Positions 6,842 through 14,768 of a stretch of DNA of 64,000 nt are shown here, piece by piece. Within the stretch, counting starts at the first letter, position 1, and every line of letters begins with the position of its first letter. Position numbers and translations under genes: made by a program. The notes below the pieces were generated by a model that saw only the letters and a program-made list of their open reading frames with translations, ran no database searches and was not told the origin of the DNA. The DNA lies in the NCBI RefSeq assembly GCF_000235445.1, contig NZ_JH378834.1, forward strand, positions 6,923 to 70,922, read 5' to 3'. This DNA is from Johnsonella ignava ATCC 51276 (GTDB lineage: Bacteria; Bacillota; Clostridia; Lachnospirales; Lachnospiraceae).

Positions 6842-8476
6842 TCATCTTTCCTCGTTCTTGTAATAGTCCTTTGTTTTCTCCTTTCGTTTTTCATAAGCTT
6901 CCTGTTGCTCTTGATACTTCTTAATCTGAGCAATGACACTTGTTTTTTCTCCTCTCTTGATTGCCTTATCTATCTCAATGGATAGGTCTATGCCATAATC
7001 CTCATTGACTGTTTTTACGGCATACTTGATATGATTGATACTTTCGTATTCTTCTTTGATAGATTGAGATTGATTGTTTAATAGTTCTACTTCGCCTTCA
7101 AATTTTTGTATTTCCTTTTGCCAATCCTTAGACTTAATAGCCGATGAGCCTGTTATTTTTTCAAGAATTGCCCTTGCTCTTTTGTATTTATCTATCTCAT
7201 CTTTATGAGAATTGTAAAAGCTGTCTTTGAATAGGGATTTACTGTTCCATTCTTCAAAGACTTGTTTGTTATCTTTGATGATGTCCGCATAGGTAAAACA
7301 TTTATTTAAGCTTTCTACCCTTGCGGTTTTAGTCTTAATGTCTTGACTGATTTTCTTATTCTTGGATTGTAAGGTACTTATTTTCTCTTGTAGGTCAGCT
7401 ATGGTTTTAAGGTTATTATCTTTCAGATAATAGATTGCTTTTACAAACCTTTTAAGGTCTGTATTTCCCTTTTTTATCTGTCCGTAATAGGATAGATTTT
7501 TTGTTTTTTCTCCCTGTATATCGTTGTAAATTGAGATATATTCATAGAGGTTAAATAACTCCGCTTTATTATATATTTCATCTTGCCTTGTCTGCTTATA
7601 CTGCTCGTATTTTTCAAATAAGGCTTTTGAAAAATCATTTATCCAAGATGTTAGCTCTGCAATTTTTTCTCTGATGGCTTTGACTAAAGAGTTATGTTTT
7701 TTGATTTCTCTATTGATGTTACCCTTATCGGTTTCTATCCCTTTTCTTTCTAAGGCACTGGCACTTGCTCCCATATGAATTGTTGGAATTTCCTCTTTAC
7801 CTTGTCTTTCAAAAGAGCGATGGTCTACTCTTTTTTCAAAGTTATTTTTCTCTAAATATTGATTACAAAGAGCGGCAAAACTTTCTCGCCATTTCTCTGC
7901 ATTACCCTTATTGTTCCAGTCAGTAAGTTCTATCTTCCTTGTCTTAGGTTTTCCGTTTTTCCCTAAAATCTTGTTCCCCTGTTCATCAAGAAGATATTCT
8001 TTTTTGCTCTTTGCTCCCCAAGTGCCATCTTGATTTAAGGGGCGAACAGTTGTCATTATATGAGCGTGAATATTTCCGTTTCCCTCATCGTTTCCTTGAT
8101 GAATGGCAAGGTCTGCTATCATTCCTTTTGATACAAAATTTTTCTGTATAAAGTCTGTAATGAGGTTCTTGTTTTCTTCAAAAGATAATTCTTTTGGTAG
8201 TGCTATAATGAAGTTTCTTGCAAGCTGAGCATTGCTTGCTTTTTCATTTAGCTCCACGCTGTTCCATAAAAAACTTCTGTCTTGAAATTCTTTTGGTATA
8301 TTCTCCGGCAAGTAAATTTGTGAATGTAAAAGTCCTTTTTTATTATGGTAGTCGTGAGTTACTCCGTCCCATTCATTTGTTAATTTCTCACAGGATATAT
8401 ATGCTGCACTTGCAACTGCCGATTTACTTTTTCCTCTGCTTATCATTGATATACTAAAGTGAAAACTGTCTGCCAT
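6842..8476 (-). CDS. MobA/MobL-type relaxase of IME1 (MOBQ)
   Basis: A 544-residue relaxase that would nick the element at oriT and lead the strand into the ICE-encoded channel. The N-terminal domain has the three-histidine metal site in GNIHAHIMTT (about residue 120), and the usual MobA/MobL opening SFHFSISMISRGKSKSAVA. A long charged coiled-coil region (about 270-540) follows. The ATG at 8476 is preferred because AAGGAG is nine bases upstream; ATGs at 8485 and above collide with that site. The candidate oriT lies directly upstream. Confidence 0.88.
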   Translation of the reverse strand: MADSFHFSISMISRGKSKSAVASAAYISCEKLTNEWDGVTHDYHNKKGLLHSQIYLPENIPKEFQDRSFLWNSVELNEKASNAQLARNFIIALPKELSFEENKNLITDFIQKNFVSKGMIADLAIHQGNDEGNGNIHAHIMTTVRPLNQDGTWGAKSKKEYLLDEQGNKILGKNGKPKTRKIELTDWNNKGNAEKWRESFAALCNQYLEKNNFEKRVDHRSFERQGKEEIPTIHMGASASALERKGIETDKGNINREIKKHNSLVKAIREKIAELTSWINDFSKALFEKYEQYKQTRQDEIYNKAELFNLYEYISIYNDIQGEKTKNLSYYGQIKKGNTDLKRFVKAIYYLKDNNLKTIADLQEKISTLQSKNKKISQDIKTKTARVESLNKCFTYADIIKDNKQVFEEWNSKSLFKDSFYNSHKDEIDKYKRARAILEKITGSSAIKSKDWQKEIQKFEGEVELLNNQSQSIKEEYESINHIKYAVKTVNEDYGIDLSIEIDKAIKRGEKTSVIAQIKKYQEQQEAYEKRKEKTKDYYKNEER

Positions 8477-8513
8477 TTGTATCATCTCCTTTTTCTTGTT
8501 GGCATAAAAAAAC

Positions 8514-8538
8514 AGATAGATGTGCAACTTATCTATCT
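8514..8538 (-). terminator. terminator-like hairpin before the relaxase gene
   Basis: A perfect 8-bp stem (AGATAGAT / ATCTATCT) with a 9-base loop, followed on the minus strand by T7 and then the relaxase ribosome site. It has the same layout as the hairpins at 3564, 5375, 9019, 23197 and 28066. Confidence 0.5.
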
Positions 8539-8602
8539 ACCAATTGTTAAAATGCTTTAGCTTTTTTCTTTGCTCCCTGCAAGGGTATTAGCACCGCAGG
8601 TC

Positions 8603-8678
8603 GCAAGGACACTCTTCAGGGTGTATAATTGCGCCCTTAGAAAATCTAAGGGATTTGCGATTATACTATTGTCCTTGC
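8603..8678 (+). other. candidate origin of transfer (oriT) of IME1
   Basis: An outer 8-bp inverted repeat (GCAAGGAC 8603-8610, GTCCTTGC 8671-8678) encloses a small hairpin (8610-8623) and a longer one with CCCTTAG-AAAAT-CTAAGGG (8634-8652). At its base is TAATTGCGCCCTTA, one base away from the MOBQ nic consensus TAAGTGCGCCCT. The predicted nick is between 8633 and 8634. The region lies between the DUF3847 gene and the MOBQ relaxase gene and has no coding frame. Confidence 0.65.
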
Positions 8679-8714
8679 TTTTTTTAATCTTTATTACCTA
8701 ACAGAACGCTTTGT

Positions 8715-8981
8715 TCAGTGAGCTTTTTGAAATGCTTTTCGCAATATTCCTTTAATTTCTTCATTGCTTTTTCCACTTGCTCCCTCGATAAAACTTTCAA
8801 GGATTGCCCCTCGTTCTATCAATCTATGATTTCGCTTTTTTCTCTCTTTAAGACTTGCCATTTTCCTTAATTCTTTTTCCCTGTTTTGAAGTTGGACTAA
8901 TTTCTTTTCGTATTTTTCTTTCTCCTCTTGTTTACTTTCAATCTCTGCTTTCATCTTTTCCAATTCTGTTTTATTGTCCAT
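8715..8981 (-). CDS. small DUF3847-like mobilization accessory protein
   Basis: An 88-residue, mostly coiled-coil protein rich in Lys and Glu (residues 1-50), ending in a short region with ILESFIEGASGKSNEEI. Such proteins sit just upstream of MobA/MobL relaxases and may help assemble the relaxosome. The ATG at 8981 is chosen because AAAGGAG lies nine bases upstream; the ATG at 8990 is too close to it. A terminator-like hairpin separates it from the GNAT gene upstream. Confidence 0.65.
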   Translation of the reverse strand: MDNKTELEKMKAEIESKQEEKEKYEKKLVQLQNREKELRKMASLKERKKRNHRLIERGAILESFIEGASGKSNEEIKGILRKAFQKAH

Positions 8982-9018
8982 AAATTTCATCTCCTTTCAA
9001 ATTTTGAGCATAGAAAAA

Positions 9019-9046
9019 GCGACTAAGATTTCTATTTCTTAATCGC
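9019..9046 (-). terminator. terminator-like hairpin at the end of the cargo operon
   Basis: GCGACTAAGA pairs with TCTTAATCGC (one mismatch), followed on the minus strand by TTTTTCT. It lies after the GNAT stop codon and ahead of the DUF3847 ribosome site. Confidence 0.5.
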
Positions 9047-9092
9047 CTTGTATCTTCAATATTTAGTTTTATTCAACTCGACAAACTGGGAA

Positions 9093-9578
9093 CTATCGAT
9101 TTTCAATCATCAATTCTTTACATTTCCATTCTTCTCCCAAAACATAATATATTTCTGTCTTATCAAGAATGACATCATCAAAGCCTATTGATTTGTAACA
9201 GAAATATGCAGATTCATTATTTTCAAAAACACTTAACGAAACTTTTTTTGCACCATAAATTTCAAATGCAAACTTTAAACCTAACTGAAGCATTCTCTTG
9301 CCGTATCCTTTGCCACGCTTTGAAGGATCAACAACTACAAAGCCAAACCTTAACTCATCAAAGCTTTCTGAAGGTCTTCTCATTGTGAAAAAACCTACTG
9401 TCTCATCATCTTCAATAGATGTAAAAGCCATTAGATTATTCACAAAATCAAACTTCTCTTTTGTTATCGGATATTCGCCCAAAATACCCGCTGACCATTT
9501 ATAAAAATCTATTTCATCTTTACTCCAGGAGAGAATTATATCTGCTTCGCTTATATTATAAGGTTTTAATCTCAACAT
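9093..9578 (-). CDS. GNAT family N-acetyltransferase
   Basis: A 161-residue acetyltransferase with the acetyl-CoA motif RGKGYGKRML (about residues 92-101) and the C-terminal ESAYFCYKSIGF motif typical of RimI-like GNATs. The substrate cannot be told from sequence. The ATG at 9578 is preferred, with GGAG ten bases upstream. It is the last of six cargo genes following the XRE regulator. Confidence 0.8.
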   Translation of the reverse strand: MLRLKPYNISEADIILSWSKDEIDFYKWSAGILGEYPITKEKFDFVNNLMAFTSIEDDETVGFFTMRRPSESFDELRFGFVVVDPSKRGKGYGKRMLQLGLKFAFEIYGAKKVSLSVFENNESAYFCYKSIGFDDVILDKTEIYYVLGEEWKCKELMIENR

Positions 9579-9609
9579 TATTATTTTTCTCCACAACTTT
9601 AAAATTGAT

Positions 9610-10053
9610 TTATAACGCTCTTTTCAAATACACCATATCCACTAATTGTACTCCATTCTCATATATTGGGTTAGCATAATTGTCAGTAAAAAAATTTGGT
9701 ATGATATGAGAACGAACAAAACCACATTTTTCATAAAATGAAATTGACATCGGAACATCACCTGTCCCAACTTGCAAAATGTTGTATTTTCCTTTGTATT
9801 TCTTAGCAATAAAGTCAATCAAAAATTTCGCATAACCTTTGCCTTGATATTCCGAAAATGTTGCAATGTTTTTAATTTCAAGTACACCATTTCCCTCATT
9901 AGTTACGATACACTCACATTTGATACCATTATCATCAAGCACATACATTTTACCTTTATCAAGATAACGATCTATCATATCTTCCTGTTCATCTGCCAAT
10001 AACAGTAACTCAATATAAGCTTTTTTATTTTCAATAACCTCGATTACTTCCAT
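9610..10053 (-). CDS. GNAT family N-acetyltransferase
   Basis: A 147-residue acetyltransferase. YQGKGYAKFLID (about residues 79-90) is the acetyl-CoA-binding motif, and SISFYEKCGF forms the usual C-terminal motif. The ribosome site is weak and the ATG at 10053 is preferred to the TTG one codon earlier. It differs from the neighbouring GNAT, so this is not a recent duplication. The substrate is unknown. Confidence 0.78.
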   Translation of the reverse strand: MEVIEVIENKKAYIELLLLADEQEDMIDRYLDKGKMYVLDDNGIKCECIVTNEGNGVLEIKNIATFSEYQGKGYAKFLIDFIAKKYKGKYNILQVGTGDVPMSISFYEKCGFVRSHIIPNFFTDNYANPIYENGVQLVDMVYLKRAL

Positions 10054-10080
10054 CAATCACACCACCAACTTCAAATTTTA

Positions 10081-10401
10081 TTATTTCTTTTTCTTTGGTT
10101 TGGGTACAGGTAATTCATCATACATTGAATTGAATAAACCAGTTAAAAAATCTTTATTGTCAACATCATCTACCAACAGCATTTCCTTTGCTCCATCATA
10201 GGGTAACTCATACTTTGCATTTGGCATATATGCTATTGCAGATTTAACAGGCTTAACTAAAAATCTATCATCATAAATTCCACCAACAATTTTTCCACGA
10301 TAATAAATTATATATTCACCCATCATTGACCTATATGATATTTCTTCCAAATCGGATAGTTGTTCTAAAATAAAATCTAAATATTCTTTACTTGAAGCCA
10401 T
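10081..10401 (-). CDS. TfoX N-terminal domain protein
   Basis: A 106-residue protein matching the TfoX N-terminal domain: the early RSMMGEYIIYYRGKIVGGIYDDRFLVK segment region (residues 24-50) is the family's conserved core. The tail is Pro/Lys-rich. Isolated TfoX-N proteins have no settled function; the link to competence holds for the full-length proteobacterial protein only. It belongs to the cargo operon of IME1. Confidence 0.72.
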   Translation of the reverse strand: MASSKEYLDFILEQLSDLEEISYRSMMGEYIIYYRGKIVGGIYDDRFLVKPVKSAIAYMPNAKYELPYDGAKEMLLVDDVDNKDFLTGLFNSMYDELPVPKPKKKK

Positions 10402-10420
10402 ACTCTTCCCCTATTTATCC

Positions 10421-10849
10421 TCAAAATTTCAGCAATCCATTTTCATCAAATTGAAAATTCGGTCCCCATGAAACTTCCCAGTAGTATCCATCTAAATCCG
10501 AAAAATACGCATGATATCCACCCCAGAAAACTTCCTGTGGCTCTTTTACAATTTTTCCACCTGCTTTTCTTACTAATGCAATTACAGTCTCTACATCTTC
10601 TTTATGTTCAACATTGTAGGCTAATGTAATTCCTGAAAATCCATTCCCTTTTGGTGGATTATTTTCATCAATATCTTTTGCTAATTGTTCCAAAGGAAAT
10701 AGTTCGAACTTTGTTCCCGGAGTATCAAAAAAGCATACTGACGGATTATTTTCTCTGCAATCAGTCTTATATCCTAAACCATCTCTATAAAACTTTATTG
10801 ACCTTTCCATATCTTTCACACCTAAACAAATACAAGTAATCTTGTTCAT
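10421..10849 (-). CDS. VOC (glyoxalase/bleomycin-resistance fold) protein
   Basis: A 142-residue protein of the vicinal-oxygen-chelate superfamily. It begins with the paired-fold opening ITCICLGVKDMERSIKFYRDGLGY and ends DLDGYYWEVSWGPNF, which carries the conserved metal-ligand glutamate. These proteins include isomerases, dioxygenases and antibiotic-binding proteins; the substrate cannot be told. GGAGGTAAC precedes the ATG. Confidence 0.8.
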   Translation of the reverse strand: MNKITCICLGVKDMERSIKFYRDGLGYKTDCRENNPSVCFFDTPGTKFELFPLEQLAKDIDENNPPKGNGFSGITLAYNVEHKEDVETVIALVRKAGGKIVKEPQEVFWGGYHAYFSDLDGYYWEVSWGPNFQFDENGLLKF

Positions 10850-10874
10850 TGTTACCTCCTATGAATTCTAATTG

Positions 10875-11492
10875 TCATACAATCAATTTACTTGCCAACT
10901 TGTAAACCTGTTGTATCTCTTTACTTTCTAATTTCCAGCTATCAAGCTCAATTTTAATCAGCTCTGGAAATTTCTTACTAATATCCCTTAAAGCATTTCC
11001 AACCGATTTTCTCACATATTCGCTTGCATCTTCTTTTAAGTTGGCAATCCTTTCAATAGCTTCATTCGGATTTTCCTTGAAATATGGTCTACTTGTCCAT
11101 ATTCTTAGTCCCTCCGTAACAGCTCTCCTTGTATTAGGATTATTGTTTTTTAACCATTCATCAATTATTGGAATTGCTTTTTCATATCCTGTTTTCTTGC
11201 AAAATTCATCAAATGCCTTTGCCAATACTTCCTGAACTCTCCAATTGTCATCTTTGGAAACTTCATCTCTCATAAATGCTAAAATATCATCTTGTTCTGA
11301 TAAATATCCGAAAAGAAATACACCGTACATTCTTACTTGATAGGTACCAGATTTATATGCTAAAAATGCCAAATTCTTAGCATATTCTTTATCATTGGAT
11401 TTATAATCAGTTAAGGCTCTTTTCTCTTCCTCTTTGAAACCATTTTCTATCAAAGAAAATTCTTTTTCTAAACTCGCAATATATTCTTTCAA
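10875..11492 (-). CDS. HEAT-repeat protein related to DNA alkylation repair proteins
   Basis: A 205-residue all-helical protein with HEAT-like repeats (for example WRVQEVLAKAFDEFCKK, NTRRAVTEGLRIW and SEYVRKSVGNALRDISKK), like the AlkC/AlkD-type fold. The TTG at 11492 is used because GAGGAGGAG lies just upstream; the longer GTG frame would include that site. Whether it acts on alkylated DNA is not shown: I see no catalytic residues I can vouch for. It follows the XRE gene by 31 bases. Confidence 0.7.
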   Translation of the reverse strand: MKEYIASLEKEFSLIENGFKEEEKRALTDYKSNDKEYAKNLAFLAYKSGTYQVRMYGVFLFGYLSEQDDILAFMRDEVSKDDNWRVQEVLAKAFDEFCKKTGYEKAIPIIDEWLKNNNPNTRRAVTEGLRIWTSRPYFKENPNEAIERIANLKEDASEYVRKSVGNALRDISKKFPELIKIELDSWKLESKEIQQVYKLASKLIV

Positions 11493-11523
11493 GTTGCCTC
11501 TCCTCCTCACAAAAATACTTTAT

Positions 11524-11748
11524 TTAATCTATTTTTCGTTCAACATATTCATCATCAAAAGAGAATACATCATTAGGTGTACAGTCAAGTGCTTTACATA
11601 TTCTCTCTAAATTTTTAAGTGTTATCGGCTTATTCTTCCCCATCTGTGCCATAACATTGGTTGTTAAATCCGCCATTGCTATAACAACAATTTTCTTTAA
11701 GCCTTTTTTTGCAAGTTGTATCCATAATGGTTTATAGTTTAGTGCCAT
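11524..11748 (-). CDS. XRE-type helix-turn-helix regulator of IME1
   Basis: A 74-residue Cro/C1-type regulator. The helix-turn-helix spans about residues 15-60, with the family's closing motif ITLKNLERICKALDCTPNDVF. It is the first gene of the cargo operon and sits behind a near-consensus promoter overlapped by AATATTG-N8-CAATATT. The same operator occurs at the DUF1016 promoter and, less perfectly, the recombinase promoter. This suggests autoregulation and control of the element's excision and cargo genes. Confidence 0.85.
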   Translation of the reverse strand: MALNYKPLWIQLAKKGLKKIVVIAMADLTTNVMAQMGKNKPITLKNLERICKALDCTPNDVFSFDDEYVERKID

Positions 11749-11784
11749 ATTAACCCTCTTTTCTTCGTAAATACAGTTGCCATT

Positions 11785-11817
11785 ATTATACCACTAATAT
11801 TGGTTGCGTTCAATATT
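11785..11817 (-). promoter_or_regulatory. autoregulated promoter of the XRE-cargo operon
   Basis: On the minus strand, TTGAAC (11808-11813) and TATAAT (11785-11790) are 17 bases apart, with TGG before the -10 box. The inverted repeat AATATTG-N8-CAATATT (11796-11817) overlaps the -35 box, as at 6544-6565. Confidence 0.75.
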
Positions 11818-11869
11818 TACTTGATATACATTTTTGTTTTAGAGATTTTGTTGTGTCATTCCGTCTTTA

Positions 11870-11899
11870 CTTTGCCATAAATTGCTTAATACCTTGGCT
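11870..11899 (-). other. attachment junction between IME1 and IME2 with a maff2-like sequence
   Basis: On the minus strand the bases AGCCAAGGTATTAAGCAATT and the next ATGGCAAAG read S-Q-G-I-K-Q-F-M-A-K before a stop. They match the maff2 sequence at the left junction in 16 of 20 positions (11874-11893), mostly with synonymous changes. In the simplest model CA (11895-11896) is the IME2 core, GG (11892-11893) the IME1 core, and the A between them is original maff2. Confidence 0.65.
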
Positions 11900-11991
11900 C
11901 TTTGCTTATGTGCGATAAAGAAGTAATAGAAGTGTAAAAAATTTTGCCGTTCCTATCCGGCACTTGGCCATTGTGTCGGATAGGTCGGGCG

Positions 11992-13611
11992 TTAGGCTTC
12001 GGGCAAGTCAATCTTGCCGACAAAGCTGTAATAAATCTCAATGTCCTGCCTGCGGGTGCCGTTCTCGTCATAGCTGCACTCATGCACGACGATTTTCTCA
12101 ATCATTTCCCGCAAGAGGGTGGGGGTAAGTTCCTCAAAGGCAAGGTGCTTTCGGACAATCCCCATAAACTTTTCCGCGTTGACGGTGGCGGCCTGCGACT
12201 TGGAAAGTTCCTCCTGTAAAGCGGCGGCGCGGTCTTTCAGTTCCCGCTGTTCCTGCTCATAGTCTGCCGACAGTTCCATGAAACGCTCGTCGCTGATTTT
12301 GCCGTTCACATTGTCCTCATACAGCCGCTTGATAATGCGGCTCACTTCGGCAATACGCTCCTGCGCCTGTTCAAGCTGCTTGGTGGCTGCGGCGGTCTTT
12401 CTCTTGCCGCCGATCTCGTTCTGCTGGATAAGCAGCTTCACAAAGCGGCTCTCATGCTTGGCGGCGTATTCCGTCACTTGTCGGAGATTGGAGAGGACGC
12501 CAGCGGTCAACAGGTCTGTGCGGATAAAGTGTGCCGTACAGTCGCGGGTGCGCTTCTTGTAGCTGCCGCAGATGTAACAGTCCTGCTTGCGGGTTTTGTT
12601 CTGATACCGCTGCTGGTACATCACATGGCCGCAGTCGGCGCAGAACAGCATACCGGAGAACAGCCCCACTTCATCATAGCGGTTCGGGCGTTTGCGCTGC
12701 TTGCGTAACTCCTGCACGCGCTCCCATGTTTCCGTGTCGATAATCGGCTCATGGTGGTCGGGGAAAATGGCCTGCTTCTCCACGGGGTTCTCTACACTGT
12801 GCTTGACCTTGTAAGAGGGCTTCTCCGTCTTAAAGTTTACCAGACAGCCGGTGTACTCCCGGTTTTCGAGGATATGAACGACGGTGTTCGTCGCCCACTT
12901 GCACTCATAGCCGGGGTGGTAGCGGCGTGTGCTGCCCGTCCTGCGGTATTCCAGCGTCCCCGGCGTGGGGATTTGCTGCTCCGTAAGCATACGGGCAATC
13001 TTGGTCGGGCCATTCCCGGCAAGGCAAAGCTGGTATATCTGCTGGACAACCGGCGAGGTTTCCTCGTCAACGAGATAGTTCTCGTCCTCGTCCATGAGGT
13101 AGCCATATACCGGCTTGCTGGTAACAGGTTTGCCACTCATGCCTTTTGCTCGTTTTACTGCCTTGATTTTCTTGCTCGTATCTCTCACCAGCCATTCGTT
13201 GAACAGATTTCGCAGAGGGGTAAAATCGTTGTCCATGCCGCCGTTTGCGCTGTCCACATTGTCGTTGACAGCGATAAACCGCACTCCCTTTTGAGGGAAC
13301 AGCATTTCCGTGTAAAATCCCACCTGCAAGTAGTTTCTCCCTAACCGGCTCATGTCCTTGACGATGACCGTACCCACTTTCCCGGCTTCAATGTCTGCAA
13401 GCATGGCTTGAAAACCGGGGCGCTGGAAGTTTGCGCCGGAGAAGCCGTCGTCGGTGTACCAGCGCAGATTGGTAAAGCCGTTCTGCTTGGCGTAGGTTTC
13501 CAAAATCCGCTTTTGGTTGGAAATGGAATTGCTCTCGCCTTGCAACTCGTCCTCATGGGACAATCTCGGATAAAGGGCGGTAATGAGGTTTTGGGTGGCT
13601 TGTCTTAACAT
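11992..13611 (-). CDS. large serine recombinase of IME2 (TndX/TnpX type)
   Basis: A 539-residue serine recombinase. The resolvase domain (about 8-155) has catalytic Ser17 in YPRLSHEDE and the KDMSRLGRN motif. The recombinase domain (about 165-280), a zinc ribbon (CADCG and CYICGSY near 325-370) and a coiled coil (about 395-460) follow. It is a distant homologue of the IME1 enzyme with the same layout. The two apparently target positions only about three bases apart in maff2. GGAGG lies five bases before the ATG. Confidence 0.92.
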   Translation of the reverse strand: MLRQATQNLITALYPRLSHEDELQGESNSISNQKRILETYAKQNGFTNLRWYTDDGFSGANFQRPGFQAMLADIEAGKVGTVIVKDMSRLGRNYLQVGFYTEMLFPQKGVRFIAVNDNVDSANGGMDNDFTPLRNLFNEWLVRDTSKKIKAVKRAKGMSGKPVTSKPVYGYLMDEDENYLVDEETSPVVQQIYQLCLAGNGPTKIARMLTEQQIPTPGTLEYRRTGSTRRYHPGYECKWATNTVVHILENREYTGCLVNFKTEKPSYKVKHSVENPVEKQAIFPDHHEPIIDTETWERVQELRKQRKRPNRYDEVGLFSGMLFCADCGHVMYQQRYQNKTRKQDCYICGSYKKRTRDCTAHFIRTDLLTAGVLSNLRQVTEYAAKHESRFVKLLIQQNEIGGKRKTAAATKQLEQAQERIAEVSRIIKRLYEDNVNGKISDERFMELSADYEQEQRELKDRAAALQEELSKSQAATVNAEKFMGIVRKHLAFEELTPTLLREMIEKIVVHECSYDENGTRRQDIEIYYSFVGKIDLPEA

Positions 13612-13722
13612 AAAATCCTCCGTTTCCGACAGCCAGCCCCACTATTCCGTAGCTTTATTGTACCACGGAATAGCGGGGGCTGTATAGCGGCAAAAGTGTA
13701 AAATCTGCTTCTTTATGATTTG

Positions 13723-13911
13723 TCAAATTGCCGGTTTTTGTGTAGCAGCGGCTTCCGCTTCCAGTACCCGCGCCATTTTGTCGGCGGCGGTGGTCGTGGT
13801 ATCTTTCTTGAAATAGCCGGACACGACAAGGACGGAATTGCCCATGCGGATTTCCGTCACGCAGTCGGGGCGGCGGGTGGTGCGGGTGTCGTGCTGCTTG
13901 TTATCTGTCAT
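13723..13911 (-). CDS. TnpW family transposon protein
   Basis: A 62-residue protein with the TnpW hallmark stretch TRRPDCVTEIRMGNSVLVVS (residues about 9-28) and AADKMARVLEAEAA near the C terminus. TnpW proteins sit beside serine recombinases in Tn4451-like and related elements; their function is unsettled, possibly in excision. The ATG at 13911 is chosen by homology and the AAGGAG site upstream. It lies between the loader and the recombinase. Confidence 0.8.
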   Translation of the reverse strand: MTDNKQHDTRTTRRPDCVTEIRMGNSVLVVSGYFKKDTTTTAADKMARVLEAEAAATQKPAI

Positions 13912-13925
13912 AGGCAATACTCCTT

Positions 13926-14768
13926 TCAGTCGGTAATCAGTTTCTTCATGTTCTCCATTTTCCGCTGCGCGGCTTCCTGCCGGAAGTTGTCGCCGGTAAA
14001 GCGTACCGGGACGCACATGGAAAGCAGCCGGTCATAAATCCGGGAATGGGCGGTGTCCTCCGGGTTCCGCAGGTCGTCCAGCGTGAGGTTGGTCGTGACG
14101 ATCAGCGGCTTGCCGCTGCGGTAGCGGCTGTCAATCACATTGAAAACCTGTTCCAGCCCGTATTCCGTCCCGCGCTCCATGCCGAAGTCGTCAATGATAA
14201 GCAGCGGATAGCGGCAAAGGCGGGAAATGTACTCGTTGCGGTTCTCAAAGCTGGCGGCAAGGTCGTTGAGGATAAGGGCAAAATTCGTCATGTGGACGGG
14301 GATTTCTTTCTCCATGAGGGCGTTTGCGATACAGCCCGCAAGGTAGCTTTTCCCGGTTCCTACGCCGCCCCAGAACAGGCAGCCGATATTGTCGGCTCGC
14401 ATATCCTCCCAATGCTCCACATACCGGCGGGCAATCCCGGCCTGCGGGTTCCTGCCGTTGTCGTTCTCAAAAGTCCAGTCCCGCATGGTGGGGTCGGTAA
14501 AGCCCCGGCGCTTCAGTTCTTCCACGGTGTCAAGGTGCCTGCGCCGCTTCTCGGCGGCCTCCCGTTCCTCGCGGGCGGCTCTCTGGCAGTCGCACTCTGC
14601 CGGATGGCGGTCGCGCCCGAAGATAGCGGCCTTATCCGGCGCAAAATAGGCTTCTTTCGGCTTGCGGCACTTGCCGCAGTACAGTAAACCGTCCTCGCCG
14701 GTGTAGTCCTCCGGCTCCGGGGTAGTGGTCGTCATATTCTCCAAAACAGCGTTGATTTCGTTCTTCAT
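13926..14768 (-). CDS. DnaC/IstB-like helicase loader ATPase of IME2
   Basis: A 280-residue AAA+ ATPase with an N-terminal Cys cluster (CGKCRKPK, later CDCQRA), Walker A WGGVGTGKSYLAG and Walker B LLIIDDFGMERG. It is the GC-rich counterpart of the IME1 loader at 3595-4446. The ATG at 14768 has GGAGGG about nine bases upstream and overlaps the stop of the initiator gene by four bases, so the two are translationally coupled. Confidence 0.85.
   Translation of the reverse strand: MKNEINAVLENMTTTTPEPEDYTGEDGLLYCGKCRKPKEAYFAPDKAAIFGRDRHPAECDCQRAAREEREAAEKRRRHLDTVEELKRRGFTDPTMRDWTFENDNGRNPQAGIARRYVEHWEDMRADNIGCLFWGGVGTGKSYLAGCIANALMEKEIPVHMTNFALILNDLAASFENRNEYISRLCRYPLLIIDDFGMERGTEYGLEQVFNVIDSRYRSGKPLIVTTNLTLDDLRNPEDTAHSRIYDRLLSMCVPVRFTGDNFRQEAAQRKMENMKKLITD

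Larger units (their letters stand above)
1661..11891 (-). mobile_element. IME1: AT-rich integrative mobilizable element with serine recombinase
   Basis: The element is bounded on the left by the recombinase gene abutting the maff2 3' half and on the right by a maff2-like sequence at 11870-11899. A GG dinucleotide core (1659-1660 and 11892-11893) explains both junctions: removing the element joins ...GCT CAA to GGA ATA AAG in frame. Contents are serine recombinase, small protein, DnaC-like loader, replisome organiser with internal iterons, DUF1016 nuclease, hairpin array, MOBQ relaxase, oriT, and a cargo operon under an XRE regulator. Boundaries are inferred from the maff2 reading frame and the core match, not from an empty site. 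Confidence 0.75.

Noticed and set aside
12278..13344. Long plus-strand open frames in the GC-rich recombinase region
   Set aside because: They lie opposite the IME2 recombinase, have no ribosome sites and reflect high G+C codon bias.
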